The translations under genes and the position numbers were made by a program. DNA of 64,000 nt. Source: Edaphochlamys debaryana (lineage: Eukaryota > Chlorophyta > Chlorophyceae > Chlamydomonadales). Of the stretch, positions 33,901 through 44,941 are shown piece by piece; position 1 is the first letter of the stretch, and every line of letters begins with the position of its first letter. Location of the stretch: the NCBI GenBank assembly GCA_016858145.1, contig JAEHOE010000126.1, positions 124,001-188,000 of the forward strand, written 5' to 3'. The notes beneath the pieces were generated by a model. That model saw nothing but the letters and a program-made list of their open reading frames with translations. It had not been told where the DNA came from and did no database searches.

Positions 33901-36900
33901 ACGCCTACGGCCAACGCGTCCGCCGCGTACAGCCCGGGTCCGGGCGTGGGGCCGTACGGGCAGTTCGTGATCCAGGAGGACGCTCAAGTCCCCTTTCCTC
34001 CGCCTCCGCTGCCGCCGTCCCCTCCCAAGCCGCCCTCTCCCTCGCCTTTCCGGCCGCCCGAGCTCCCTCTGCCACCACCCCTTCTCCCGCCGCCTCTTCC
34101 GCCCCTAGCTCCGCCGCCTCCAGCCACCCCGTCGCTGCCGCTACTGCCGCAGCCGCCCACGGCGCCTCAGCCTCCGGCCTCCCGCCGCCGGTCTCGCTCA
34201 CGGGCCCTGGCTCAGGCCTCGCCCGCCCCGCCTCCCTCTGCCGTCTTCCCCTCGCCTGTAGCAGCACCACCCACCCAGCCGCCTCCACCACCACCGCCCC
34301 CAGCCTTCAGGCTCGTCAGCCGATACTACGGCCTGCCCATTGACTCCCCCAACGCCTCGCTCTACCTAGTCAGCTACCCCTTCGCCCCTGGCTCCAACCT
34401 CACCCTCTGGCTGCGGATCTACAGCAGCGGCTGGATCAACCTCCGCGCCAGCCTGGATGCGGCGTGGCCTGCCTCATCCGACACTCCGGCGGCCCCTCCT
34501 GATGAGGTCGCGCCGCTTCCGGGCGGCTGGACGCTGCCCAACATGCCCACCTTCCCGTCCGTGCCCGCGCCGCCGTCGCCGCGTTCACCCTCGCCACCAC
34601 CTCCCTCGCCGCCTTCGCCGTCCCCACCGCTCCCGCGTCCGCCCTCGCCGTCTCCTCCTTCGCCGTTGCCTCCTTCACCGTTCCCGCCTTCGCCACCGCC
34701 GCCGGCACCGCCGTCGCCGCCCCTACCTCCGTCGCCCCCGAACGCGCCGTTGCCTCCCTCGCCGTCGCCCCCACCTTCTCCCAGTCCGCCGTCGCCCGCG
34801 CCTCTGCCGCCGTCCCCGATGCCAGTCCCTCCTTCCCCTGAGCCACCCAGCCCGGAACCGCCAGTACCGCCCTCGCCTGCGCCTCCACAGCCTCCCCCGT
34901 CCCCGCCGCTGCCGCCACACCCCTCCCCGCCGTCGCCCGCGCCCCCTCCGACCTTCCCCGCGCCTCTGTCGCCCCTCGCGCCACCGCCCTCCCCACGCCC
35001 GCCCTTGCCGCGGCCGCCCTCCCCACCGGCGACCCCCTCTCCCCCGCTGATCCTGGCCGAGACGGCCACTGATGATGGGCCCAACATGGGCCTGATCGTG
35101 GGCCTGCCGGCTGCCCTTTCGGCTGTGGCGCTGGTGGCATGCGCCGCCGCCGTCGGCTTTGTGGCGTCGGCACGGCGGCGCAAGGAGGAGCGGCGGCGCT
35201 CCAAGGACTCGATCCCGGAGCTCGACGGCGCCGTCGGGCCCGGCGGCGGCGGCGGCGGTGGCAGCTACCCTGGCGCCAACGGCAACGGCAGCGCGGGCTA
35301 CCCCTCCAAGCCGAGCCCATCGGCTGGAGGCTTTCAGGGCCGGCTGCCGCCGCCCGAACCCGCCGGGGTGGTCTCGGTCGGAGCGGCCGCGGGCTCCGTT
35401 GCCGGCTCGCCGCGTGACCACAGCGACCGGTCACAGGGGGCGGCCTTCGCCAGCCCACGCGCCCAGCTTGTAGTTGCCCGCGCGCGACGCCTGTTCCGGA
35501 CCGCTACCGTCCTCAACTACTTTTCGGGCAGCCGCGCAACGGGCAGCAGCAGCGGCGCGGCCCCGCTGCTCACGCCGCGCCGGGGCTCGGCCACTGACCG
35601 CCGCGTCACGGCCGGGAGCTCGGGCTTCCTCGAGCCGGAGCCGCCGGGCGGAGGGGCTGGCGGGGCCTTCCTAGACCCGCCCGCGAACGCCGCCCACATC
35701 TTCTCCACGGGTGCGCCCGGGGCGCGGTCGGGAGCTGCGGCGGCGGGTGCAGGTGCGGGTGCTTCGGCTGGGGCCAAGCCCGGGCCGTCACCGCTCGGAG
35801 ACCTTGAGGCGCTGTGCGACCTCCTGGGAGTGCCCGGAGGCGCGTCGGGGGGTGTTGCGGCGGGTGACGGCGGTGGCTGCGACCAAGCGTTGCCGCCACG
35901 GGCGCCCCGCGCAGGGGGGGACGCCACGGTCGCTGTGACCGCCAAGCGTCCCTCACCGGCGGAGGCCGGGTCGAGCATCCACTCCCGCGCCTCGCCCTCC
36001 GGCTCTGCATTCGCCGCGGGTTCTGGGGCGCTCATCCTCGCTGGCACGGAGCCGGGCTCGGCCTCCTTGGCTGCCGCCCAGCGGGCGCAGTCCGGCACGA
36101 CCGCGGGCGTCAGCCGCCTCAGCTCCCAATCCTCCGCCAGCGCTGCGGCGGTGGGGGGCTCGGGGCATGCGCCCGCGACGCAAGGCAGCAGCCTAGGCAC
36201 CCGCCGCGCCGGCAGCGTCCTGGCAGCGGGCGACAGCGCGCAGGCCTCGGGCTCCCTCGGGGGCTCAGGCGCGCTTGCCGCCGTCGGCAGCCGCCGCCCC
36301 GGCGGCGCCGCCGCCGCGGCCCCAGCGGCGCCGCTGGCGGTGGAGGCGTCCAACCGCGCCACCTTCCTGCTGGGCTCCTGGCTGGGGGACCTGCTGCCGC
36401 TCACATCCTTCTTCCCGCCGGCGCCCGCGCTGCGTGCGCCCGAGGCGGCGGCGTCAGGGCGGCCGCCGATGGCTGCGCAGCGCGGCGGGTGCCTGGACGG
36501 GGCCGCATCGACCCGGGCCACGCGGGGGAGCTCCTTCACGGACGCGCTGCTGGGGTCGCCGTCGAGCGGGTAAGGAGGCGGGGGCGCGGGGCGGGAGGGC
36601 ACGCTCGTTGGGCATGTGGGTCGGTGGAGCACGTGGATGGGCGGGGGAAGGGGACAGGTCCTTGCGCTCCGTCCTTGGCGGAGCATGCTGTGTGATCGCG
36701 TGATTGTGTGAATAATCGCTGAACTGGCTTTGGCCCCATCTGTAGGATTCGCCGCGGCTGGCCCGCGCCGTGGGAGGAGGGCGAGGGCGAGGACGAGGCG
36801 GCATACCGTGACGATGCATACCGCAGCACCCGCAGGAACGCCAGCTCGCGAGGCGGCGGAGACGAGGCCCGGCTGGGGGCCAACGCTGCCAGCGACGCTG

Positions 36901-39900
36901 AAGAGCAGGAGGGCGAGCCGCAGGCCGGGAGCGTTGCGCTGGACGAGGACCCGCTCGGCGCGCCGTACGAGGCTGCCGCACTTGCCGTACCCAGCCACGC
37001 GGCAGGCGGGGGCCAGCAGGGCGCAGGGGCCGGGAGTGCTGGCTCGCGGCCGGCCAAGAGCCTGCGTTGGAACATTTCTGAGGTGGAGCCGCTGGGGGCA
37101 CACGCCAGGGGGCCACTGGGGATGGCCATGGCGGCAGCGGAGGGCGGCCGCGGCGCTGCGCGGCGTGCGCGAGTGGCGGCGCCGGCGGCTGCCCGGCTGC
37201 CCCGCACTACCACGAGCAGCAGCGGCACCGCTGGCGGCGGCCACGAGAGCGGCCAGCTGCCCGACTCTGAGTCCATGGGCGGCGGCACGTCCGACCCCTC
37301 CGCCTACGACTCCCTGTCTGACGGCGCCGCCAGCTCCCGGGAGCCGCACCTGGCGCCGCCGCCGCCCCAGCCGCCAGCGCTGCCGTTCCACCAGCGGAGC
37401 AGCCCGACGGCTCGGGCAGCCGCCGCCGCCGTCGCAGCCGTGGCAGCGCCGCACAGCCCGGCGGCGGCGGCGACAGTGCCAGGGATGGAGGCCGTATACC
37501 GGGAGATCATGCGGTCCGCGGGCGCTGGCGCCGCCGCCGGCGCGCCTGGCGCTGAGCCTGGCACGCCTGGGCCCCGCCTGGCCCGCACTCTGTCCGACCC
37601 CTACCAGTTCGTCGTTGGGGGTCACATGGCAGCGGCGGCGGCAGTGGCGGCGGCAGCGGCCCGCCGGGACCTCGCCGCCGCCGCCGGCCTGGGCCGCCGC
37701 TCCGGCGGCGGCCGGCGGCGCGGCAGCGACGAGCTTGGCGCTGGGTCGGGCTCCGTCGCGGGCCAGTGGCAGCTGGACGCCTTGGCCCTGGCGGCGGCGG
37801 CAGGGGCGGCCGCGCACGTGCGCTCGCCCAACCCGCTCCGCGCCTGGCACTCTGGCATGTCGGGAGACCGCTCGAGCCAGCGGCAGACGCCGCCCTCCAA
37901 CGGAGGCGCTGCCGTTGATTCCACCGCGGCCGCGGCCGCGGCCGCCGCCGGGCTGGCCAGCCTGCTGGCGGCGCAGCCCGCCGTGCCCAGCCGCCGCCGC
38001 CGCGCCTCGGCGCCGCTGACGCCGCCAGTTGGGATGGCCATCGCACCTGCGGCACTAGCAGCAGGCGGCCCGTCGGGGGAGCGTCGCTCCCGCGGCAGTC
38101 GTCACGGCCACGGCCACGGCGCCGGTCGGTCCCGGCGGAGGGCGCAGGAGGCGGACCTGCAGGACTGGTACGCCGCGCTGCTGCTGTCCGCGGCACGCCT
38201 GGTGGCGCCCGCTGCCGCCGGCGCCGCGCCGCCAGCGCCGCAGCATGGCCCGCGCTCGCCTCCCGAGCTTGACCCCGGGGCCCCGCGCGCCGCGCCCCGG
38301 CCCCGTCCCCAACACGCCACCGAGCCAGGCGGTGCAGGGGCGCCTGGCAGCCCGTCGATCGGCCCGGCCGCTCCCGGCGCTGCCGGCCCGGGCTCCGCGC
38401 CTTCCTCCCGCCGCTCCTCCCTCTCCGGCACTGCCCCTGCGGTTGCCGCCGCCATCGCCGCGCGCATGCCCCTGCCGCCGCCGGCTCCCGCCGCGCCCGG
38501 CACTGGCCCCGCCTCTCTCCTTCAGCGCCGGCCCCGCTTCACCACGGACCTCCACACCATCCTATCGGGCGCCCACGAGTCCGGGGACATCGAGGCAGGG
38601 CTCAAGCGGCCCTCTGGGGCCTCGCCCGCCGCCTCCACCACAGTCGTCCCCGCGACCGCCACCTCTACTGCAGCACCTCGTAGCTCGGCACCTGCACAGT
38701 CGGCCTTCGCGCCGTCGACTGGGGCGCACAAGGGCCTGCCCGCGCCTGGTCTGGTGCCTCCGCTGGCACTGGCCCAGATCGCCGCCCAGCAGCACCACCG
38801 CCAGCCCCACGCGCCCCACCCCCACCACGACGGCGGGCGCTGGTCGCTCCCCGGCAGCAACACCGCCTTCGCCGGGCCCGACGGCGGCGCGGCGGCGGCG
38901 GCAGCCGCCGCTGGCGCCATCACCACCACTGTCTCCGACACGGTCGGCGGGCTGCAAGCCATTCGGACCTCCATCCCGGAGACGGGGGCCCAGGGCACGG
39001 TTGTGGTGACGGCGGCGGCGGCTTCGCCCGCCGCGGCCGCCCCTGGCGGCGGCGGCAGCGGGTTCGGCACCGGCGGCAGCAGCGGCAGCGCGGCGGCGCT
39101 CATCGCTCGCCTGGCGGGCACCGGCGCCGCTGGCTCTCCGGCGCCATCGGCGGGGAGCAGTCCCGGCTCGGGCCGTGCCACTCCGGCGGCCGGGTCTGGT
39201 GGCGGCGGCGGTCGCTCGCTAGCCCCCGGCGGCGCCTCGGCCGGCGGCCCGCTGCTGCGCACGTCGACCGGCGGCAGCGGCGCGCCCCCCGCGCCCTTCA
39301 ACCGCGTCAGCGCCAGTGGCAGCGCTGCCGCGTCGCGTCGCTCCTCCCTGGGCCCGCCCGCGCCTGCCCCTGGGGTGGCGTGGGGCGGGCTCGCCGGCTT
39401 CGCATCGCCCATCCGCTCCGGCGCCTGTCTGGGGCCCTCGGCTGCCGTCCTGGCGCCCGCGCTGGGCTCTCCGCGCCTGCCGGGCTCCCCCATAGACCGC
39501 GCCGGCTCCCCCAGTCTGGGGACCCCCCCGCCCGTGGCATCGCGGCACCGCCGCACGCCCTCCGCCGCGGCCGTGCTGACGCGGGTCAGCGCCGGCGCCA
39601 CGCGGCTCTCCCAGCCGCCGGCCGCCGCTCCGCCCCCGCAGGCCTCGCAGCCGGCCGCCCCGCCCTCACCGGCCCTCGCCTCACCTGGGGGCCCTCTGGC
39701 ACCCGTCTCCTCCACCGCCACTACCGTGGCAGCCGCTGGCGGCGGCGACGGAGCATCGCTCCCCTCCGCCATTCTGGACTCTCTGCCTCCGCCGCCGCCG
39801 CCGCCGCACTCGCATCGGCGTACGTCCACGGCTTCGTCGGCGGTGGTGCCGGCAGGGGGCCCCAGCGGTCTGCTCGGGGGCGACCCGCAGAACTCCTTCT

Positions 39901-42900
39901 GGGGCCTCTCCACCAACCCCACCGCCACCACCGCGCTCACCCACTCGGGTCAGCCCTCGCTACTGGCGCAGCCCTCCGACGCCCCGCCCCCGCTCGACAG
40001 CTCCGCCGCCGCCCTGCCGCTGCCCGTGCCGCCAGTGGCGGCGCCGCCACCCTCGGCGGCGGCGGCGGCAGCACCAGCGGAAGCCTCGCCGTCGCGCCGC
40101 GCAACGGCGGCGGCGCGGACCGCTGTGGCCCAGCGTCTGGTGGGCGCCGCCTCCGCCGCCGCGGGTGGCGGGAGCGGCAGTGCGCCGGCGTCCAACGCCG
40201 GCAGCCCCAGTGCCGCGCAGACCCGGCAGCCGCCACAGCACAGCCGACTGCAGGCCGTGGCGGCGGAGGAGCGGTCCGGCAGTGCGCGTGACCGGGAATC
40301 GCCTCGCACTCTGGCGGCAGCAGCAGCAGCAGCCGCGGGCCCTGCCGTGCCACCCGCGCTACCGCCCAACCCCTTCGCCGTGCCCGCGGCGGCGGCTGCC
40401 GCTGCTGCAGCCGCGCCTGCCGCGTCCACCGCCGACGGCGACGTGGCGGCGGCGGCAGCGTGGGGGGCCGCCGCCGCCATCGCCATGGGCCTGGACGAGG
40501 ACGACGTCGGCGGCGATGGCGACGGAGCCGCCGCCACTGGCCCGGCGGCGCGCGCGCTGGCGGAGGTACCTGCGCAGCCGCCGCCGCTGCTGCTTCCCGC
40601 CGCCAGCGTGAATCTGGATCTCAACCCCAGCGAGGTCCATATCTTCAGGGACGGCCTCCTCGGCCAGGGCGCCTTTGTGAGTGCATCTTGGCAGGTTTCG
40701 GGGGGCGATGCCTGGCTCGGTACCCCTTGCGTGCCGCGCCCGGCTACGTCCTTGTCTCACCTGCCCGCCGCCCTGCTGCTCTTGACCCCCCTCCCCCCCC
40801 CCTCGACCCCCTCCCCCCAGGGCGCCGTGTACCGGGGCGTGTACCGGCAGGACCTGGTGGCCGTCAAGCTGCTCAACGGCAGCGTGGTGGACGGCAGGGC
40901 GCTGCAGGTGCGGGGCTGTGTGGTGTTCGGGCGGAGCCCCCGCCTATTGATGGGCGGTGGACGGGCAGCCCAGCTGCACCAGGACGTGTTTCCCGCTGCT
41001 AGTAAGACCGCTTGTAGCACAGGCGTGTTCCTGACCCTGCCCGCCTCGTGACCGCCCACCCCCCACCGCAGCGGGACATGGCCTCCTTCCACGCCGAGAT
41101 GTCCATCCTCTCGCGCCTGCGCCACCGCAACATCGTACGGCTGTACGGCGGCTGCATGCGCCCGCCCGCCATCTTCTTGGTCATGCAGCTCATGCGCCAG
41201 AGCCTGGACTCCGTCATCCACCACGGGGACGAGCCGCTGGGGCTGCGTACGGCGCTGGGGCTGGCGAAGGACGTTGCGGCGGGGCTGTCGTACCTGGTGA
41301 GTTGACCAACTCGGGATCAAATAGACTTGCGCCGTAGAGGGGTCAGCATGGCAACAGGGAAGCGGTCCCAGGGCCGGGAGCCTGGGACGTCGCCGTGCTC
41401 CGCCACAACTTATGTCAACACGCGTCCCTCACCCCGCCCCGCCTCGCACCCCTGCCCCCCTCCTCGCCCCAGCACCCGGTGATCGTGCACCGCGACCTCA
41501 AGCCCGCCAACATCCTCATCGACGACAGCGGCGTGGCCAAGATCAGCGACTTCGGTCTGGTGAGTCACTGCCGTAAACCGCAGCCGTACATTCCGCCACG
41601 TGCACACCCCACAGTATCTTAGGCCGGCCGGCTAATCACCGCGCCTACGCTTTTCTCGGCCTTTACACTTGTTCCTCCCGCTCCCCGCATGCTCCCGCTC
41701 GGCCCCCTCCACCACCTCACCCCCTTCCGCCCCCTCTGCCACATCCGCCCCCCCCCCGCCACCAGGCCCGCTACAAGTTTAAGGCCTACCTGTCCACCCG
41801 CACGCCCGACCAGGGCTCAGTGGCCTACATGGTAAGCGCGCGCTAGGTATTTGGGGGGGCTTGGAACGGGAGGAGCGGGTTGAAGGGGGCGGAGTCTGCG
41901 GACAGGCAAGGGCTCCTATAGCCGGAATGCACGACACGCTGGACGGGCAACGTGCCCCGAACAGGCGTGGTTGGGCAAGAGCTGCCATCCGCAGGACGGG
42001 GCCCGCCGTAGCGGGCCTGACCTCCTCCTCGCCGTCGCCCCCTTTCCCCCAACCCCTCAGGCGCCCGAGTGCTTTAACACAGACATCGGGGGCCTCTCGC
42101 CCAAGACGGGTGGGTCAGGGGCTGGCCGAAAGCTGCTGCCGTGCGGCGGCATTGCCCTGCATGGCTGGTTGCGCCATCGCTCGACCGCCCTTCGCTATCC
42201 CTGACCTTGTTCTCCCCCCTCGTCCCCGCCCCCACCCCGCAGACATCTACTCGTTCGGCGTGCTCCTGTGGGAGCTGCTCAGCGGCGAGTACCCCTGGCT
42301 GGGCGAGAGCAACGTGCAGATCATCTACAAGTGAGCAACTCCCTCTCGCGCGCCGGGCCCTCGCGCAGTTGCTACCGCCTCAGGGCTACGCACCGTATGC
42401 CGCGGCTAACCTTCTGCTGCGGCTTGCGATCCAGCCCTTGCCTTGCTTCTTGAGCCCCTGGGAGCCCCCGGGATCCAGTACATTCCCAAAGACGTGCCCT
42501 GGTCCTGACCATGCTCCACCCTTCCACCCTTCCCTCCCCGCGACCCCAGGGTGGCCATCAAGGGCGAGCGCCTGCCCCTGCCGCCCCCCGGCGGCGGCCC
42601 CTTCGACCCCGCGGCACTCTCGGCCATGCAGCGCCGCTCCTCCGCGGGCGGCCGCGCGGGCGGCGGCGAGGCCCTGGCGGTGCCCGGCCCCGTGCGGGAC
42701 CTGCTGGCGGCCTGCTTCTCGCACCTGCCCGCCGACCGACCCGACACGCAGCACGTGGTGCGGGTGCTGGACGCGGCACTGGCGGAGCTGGATGCGGAGG
42801 CGAGGAGGGGAATGCTGCTGCAGGGCGGTGGGAGCGGCCCGGGCGCATCGGGCGGGCGGGGCCGTGAGGGGTCCGACCAGGGCCCGGGCTCTCAGGCGCA

Positions 42901-42979
42901 GGATGTGGGGCAGATGGCGATGGAGGCGGATCAGCAGCTGGCCACGCCGTTCTCCAACCTGGGGTTCCTGCTCGAGTAG
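30949..42979 (+). CDS. Gene D: giant proline-rich receptor-like protein kinase
   Basis: Fifteen exons (30949-31042, 31603-31931, 32049-32234, 32350-32440, 32595-32747, 33025-33089, 33310-36569, 36746-40676, 40821-40907, 41072-41296, 41473-41559, 41766-41831, 42061-42109, 42243-42330, 42550-42979) close in frame to about 3046 aa. A signal peptide ([16 protein letters not shown]) precedes two PAN/Apple-like Cys repeats (about 30-200). Three Pro/Ser tracts (about 380-455, 530-640, 724-885) alternate with the two modules shared with gene C; the last is [18 protein letters not shown], typical of hydroxyproline-rich wall proteins. One membrane helix ([20 protein letters not shown], about 900-922) is followed by [16 protein letters not shown] linker of about 1750 residues is Ala/Gly/Ser/Pro-rich. 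The kinase (about 2690-2990) has [40 protein letters not shown] and [13 protein letters not shown], so it looks intact and TKL-like. A wall-sensing role is inference. The kinase intron pattern differs from A and B. Confidence 0.85.
31366..32433 (+). repeat. Segmental duplication, copy 2 (in gene D)
   Basis: Counterpart of 26211-27262, covering the end of intron 1, exons 2 and 3 and most of exon 4 of D. Small indels in intron 1 separate the copies. Beyond 32433 similarity is patchy but returns strongly at about 33380-33430, 33770-33975 and 34318-34600. Confidence 0.85.
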
Positions 42980-44128
42980 GCGTGTGCTTGGAACCGTAGA
43001 GGTGGGGGCTTAAGGATGGGAGTCGGGGCCTTGTTTCATTGTTACTGCGCAGGACTTACAGGGGTCAGCGCCTTCATTGAGTCTGTGTGTAGGCGTTATC
43101 TTGCTGATCCGAAGGACGCTCCCGCTTGGAGTCTTCCCGCCTAGGGCTTGCGTGTGCAGGGTCTTGGGCTTTGCACCATTCGTAGGCGGGTCAACATCTG
43201 TCCGTGCAAGGTATGGGACATGTGTCGGAGTAATGGCTGGAGGTTTGGTGGCTTAGACTGGACACCACGCAGGCATGAGCACACGTGTCGAGGGCCAGGC
43301 CCCACAGCGTTGGGCGTGTCTTGGAGGCATATAGGGTAGCCGTAGCCTTCATGTGAGGCGCGGACAGGTTCTTCTACTACCGGTAGGCGTGCGCAGGTGG
43401 CGATTCCCACACTGTTCGCAGCTTTTCTTCTCTCTTTCCCTTTGTGTGCAGAGCGACCGCGAGCGCTCATTGATTTCGGAGAGGCCGCGGGGACCTAGTA
43501 ACTGGATAGTGCGTTTCAGGGGTTAGCGACCCGCTCCTGAGGCCCTAGAGGTGGTGGGGGCGCGCGCGGGCGTGGGTACACTGCTAGCTTCCCCTCGCTT
43601 GGGCCCTTCTGCAGTTCACGCGGTTGGGGAACGGATTGAACTTAGCCATGCCCGCCGCGTGCACAAGTGCATTGCCGTGGCGCTGATTGGCGCTTAGGCG
43701 TGCGCGCTTAGGTGATACAGGTCGGCAGTGGCGTGGGCAAAGGGATGGGGCCCGTTTGTTGTCGGGCCCAACCCGCACCCCCCCCCCAGTAACTTGTGCA
43801 GTTGGTGCACGTCTGCAAACTGCCAATGTAATGCTGATACCCGAAGCTGAGGAAGCTCCAAGCCGGCGCCCGGCGCGTTGCCACAGGGCCTGTCAGCCCT
43901 GTCCGTCGCACCCATAGGCTCTGCGGTGCGCCCCATCTCCCAGCCAAGCCGGGCACGCAGCCAGAAGCGGTCAAGCGGGCGGGTCGTGGTGGGGAGGAGG
44001 CGGGTTCGTGGTGACCCGTGAAGCGAAGTTGTGATCGAAGGGCCTTTCAGGTTCCATCGCGAAACTTAAGAGCCCCGCCCCGGCCGCCCCGCCCTCGCTT
44101 CTCCAAAACCAGACTCACTCCGCGGCAG
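42980..44128. other. Intergenic downstream of receptor kinase D
   Basis: Probable 3' UTR of D followed by unassigned sequence. A TGTAA at 43827-43831 is about 850 bases past the D stop. A C-run lies near 43785. I see no domain-bearing frame before the small exon at 44129. Confidence 0.4.
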
Positions 44129-44224
44129 GCGGCACCCATAGGCACACCCGCTTCCCTGACCGTCCCCGAGTTCGCCAAGTTCCCCTTGGCCAAGTACGGG
44201 TACGATGCGAGCGAGCCTTACTGA
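44129..44224 (+). CDS. Orphan terminal-exon candidate (31 aa)
   Basis: After a plausible acceptor (cgcggcag) an open frame encodes AAPIGTPASLTVPEFAKFPL followed by AKYGYDASEPY and a TGA. The composition (Phe, Lys, Tyr, Glu, few Arg) is unlike the Arg/Pro/Ala products of chance frames around it. I could not find upstream exons or identify the protein. It may be the end of a small unannotated gene or a gene relic. Confidence 0.25.
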   Translation, partial: AAPIGTPASLTVPEFAKFPLAKYGYDASEPY

Positions 44225-44941
44225 TGAGCATACCGTTTGAGAGCGAGAGAGCTATGGGGCCAGGCGCCTCCCAAATAACCCTCATCTTGTGTACAACGTC
44301 CATCAGGGTAACTGGGCAAGACGCAGGTAGCTAGGGGAGTAGGGGTCCAGCCCACAGGTCCTGGTCAGCCAGCTCGAAGCGCGACGCCGTGGCCGCTGTG
44401 TATGCGATACTTCAGTGAGCAGTTCGCTCAAGTCGTACAGGATTGTGGGCATCTCCTCCGGCATGCTGATTGCTCCTCTGTTACAGTCTGTACTTCGCCG
44501 ACCCAGGTGGCCTGGGCCAGCAGGCACATCCGACGGCCAGGAGGTAGAGGACAGGCCGCTGAGTTACAGCGACACAGCTACGGCCATGGTCCCGCGCGGC
44601 CTTCCCAACAGACTGACCCTAGACTCCAGTCTTCGACTCACAGACATCGGCGAACCAGGTTCCGCGTGTCTGATACCCTCTTGGCACAGACCGCGCAAGC
44701 CCCTCTCAAACCCACGCGCAGCGCATGCACAGGATGCCTCCTCCCAAGCCCTTCCCCGCCCCTCCACACATGACCCCACCCACACCCATCCCCGGAAACC
44801 CCAGCCCCTTGGACCCTCACAAGCAGCGTCCTCCGTGCCTCGGCCCCGTCCGCGCGCCCATGGTGCCAACCTAGGTAAGCCCCAGTGCTCTCAGTCCATG
44901 TCGGCTCCATTCACGCGAGCCCCAGCTTGCATATAACGCGA
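44225..44941. other. Intergenic, 3' flank of the Ac45-like gene
   Basis: Holds the putative 3' UTR of the minus-strand gene starting at 46711. CA/CCC-rich simple sequence lies at about 44755-44815. No coding exon is supported. Confidence 0.4.
44564..44568 (-). terminator. Candidate UGUAA poly(A) signal of the Ac45-like gene
   Basis: TTACA on the plus strand (TGTAA on minus) lies about 375 bases beyond the stop at 44942. A second copy is at 44481-44485. Either would give a normal 3' UTR length for this type of genome. Confidence 0.35.

Noticed and set aside
35517..37850. 777-codon minus-strand open frame
   Set aside because: Antisense to the long GC-rich exons 7 and 8 of gene D; low-complexity GC sequence keeps several frames open. 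Gene D's frame joins smoothly to the membrane and kinase exons.
38522..39940. 472-codon minus-strand open frame
   Set aside because: A second antisense shadow of gene D exon 8, with mirror-image Ala/Gly/Pro composition and no domain.
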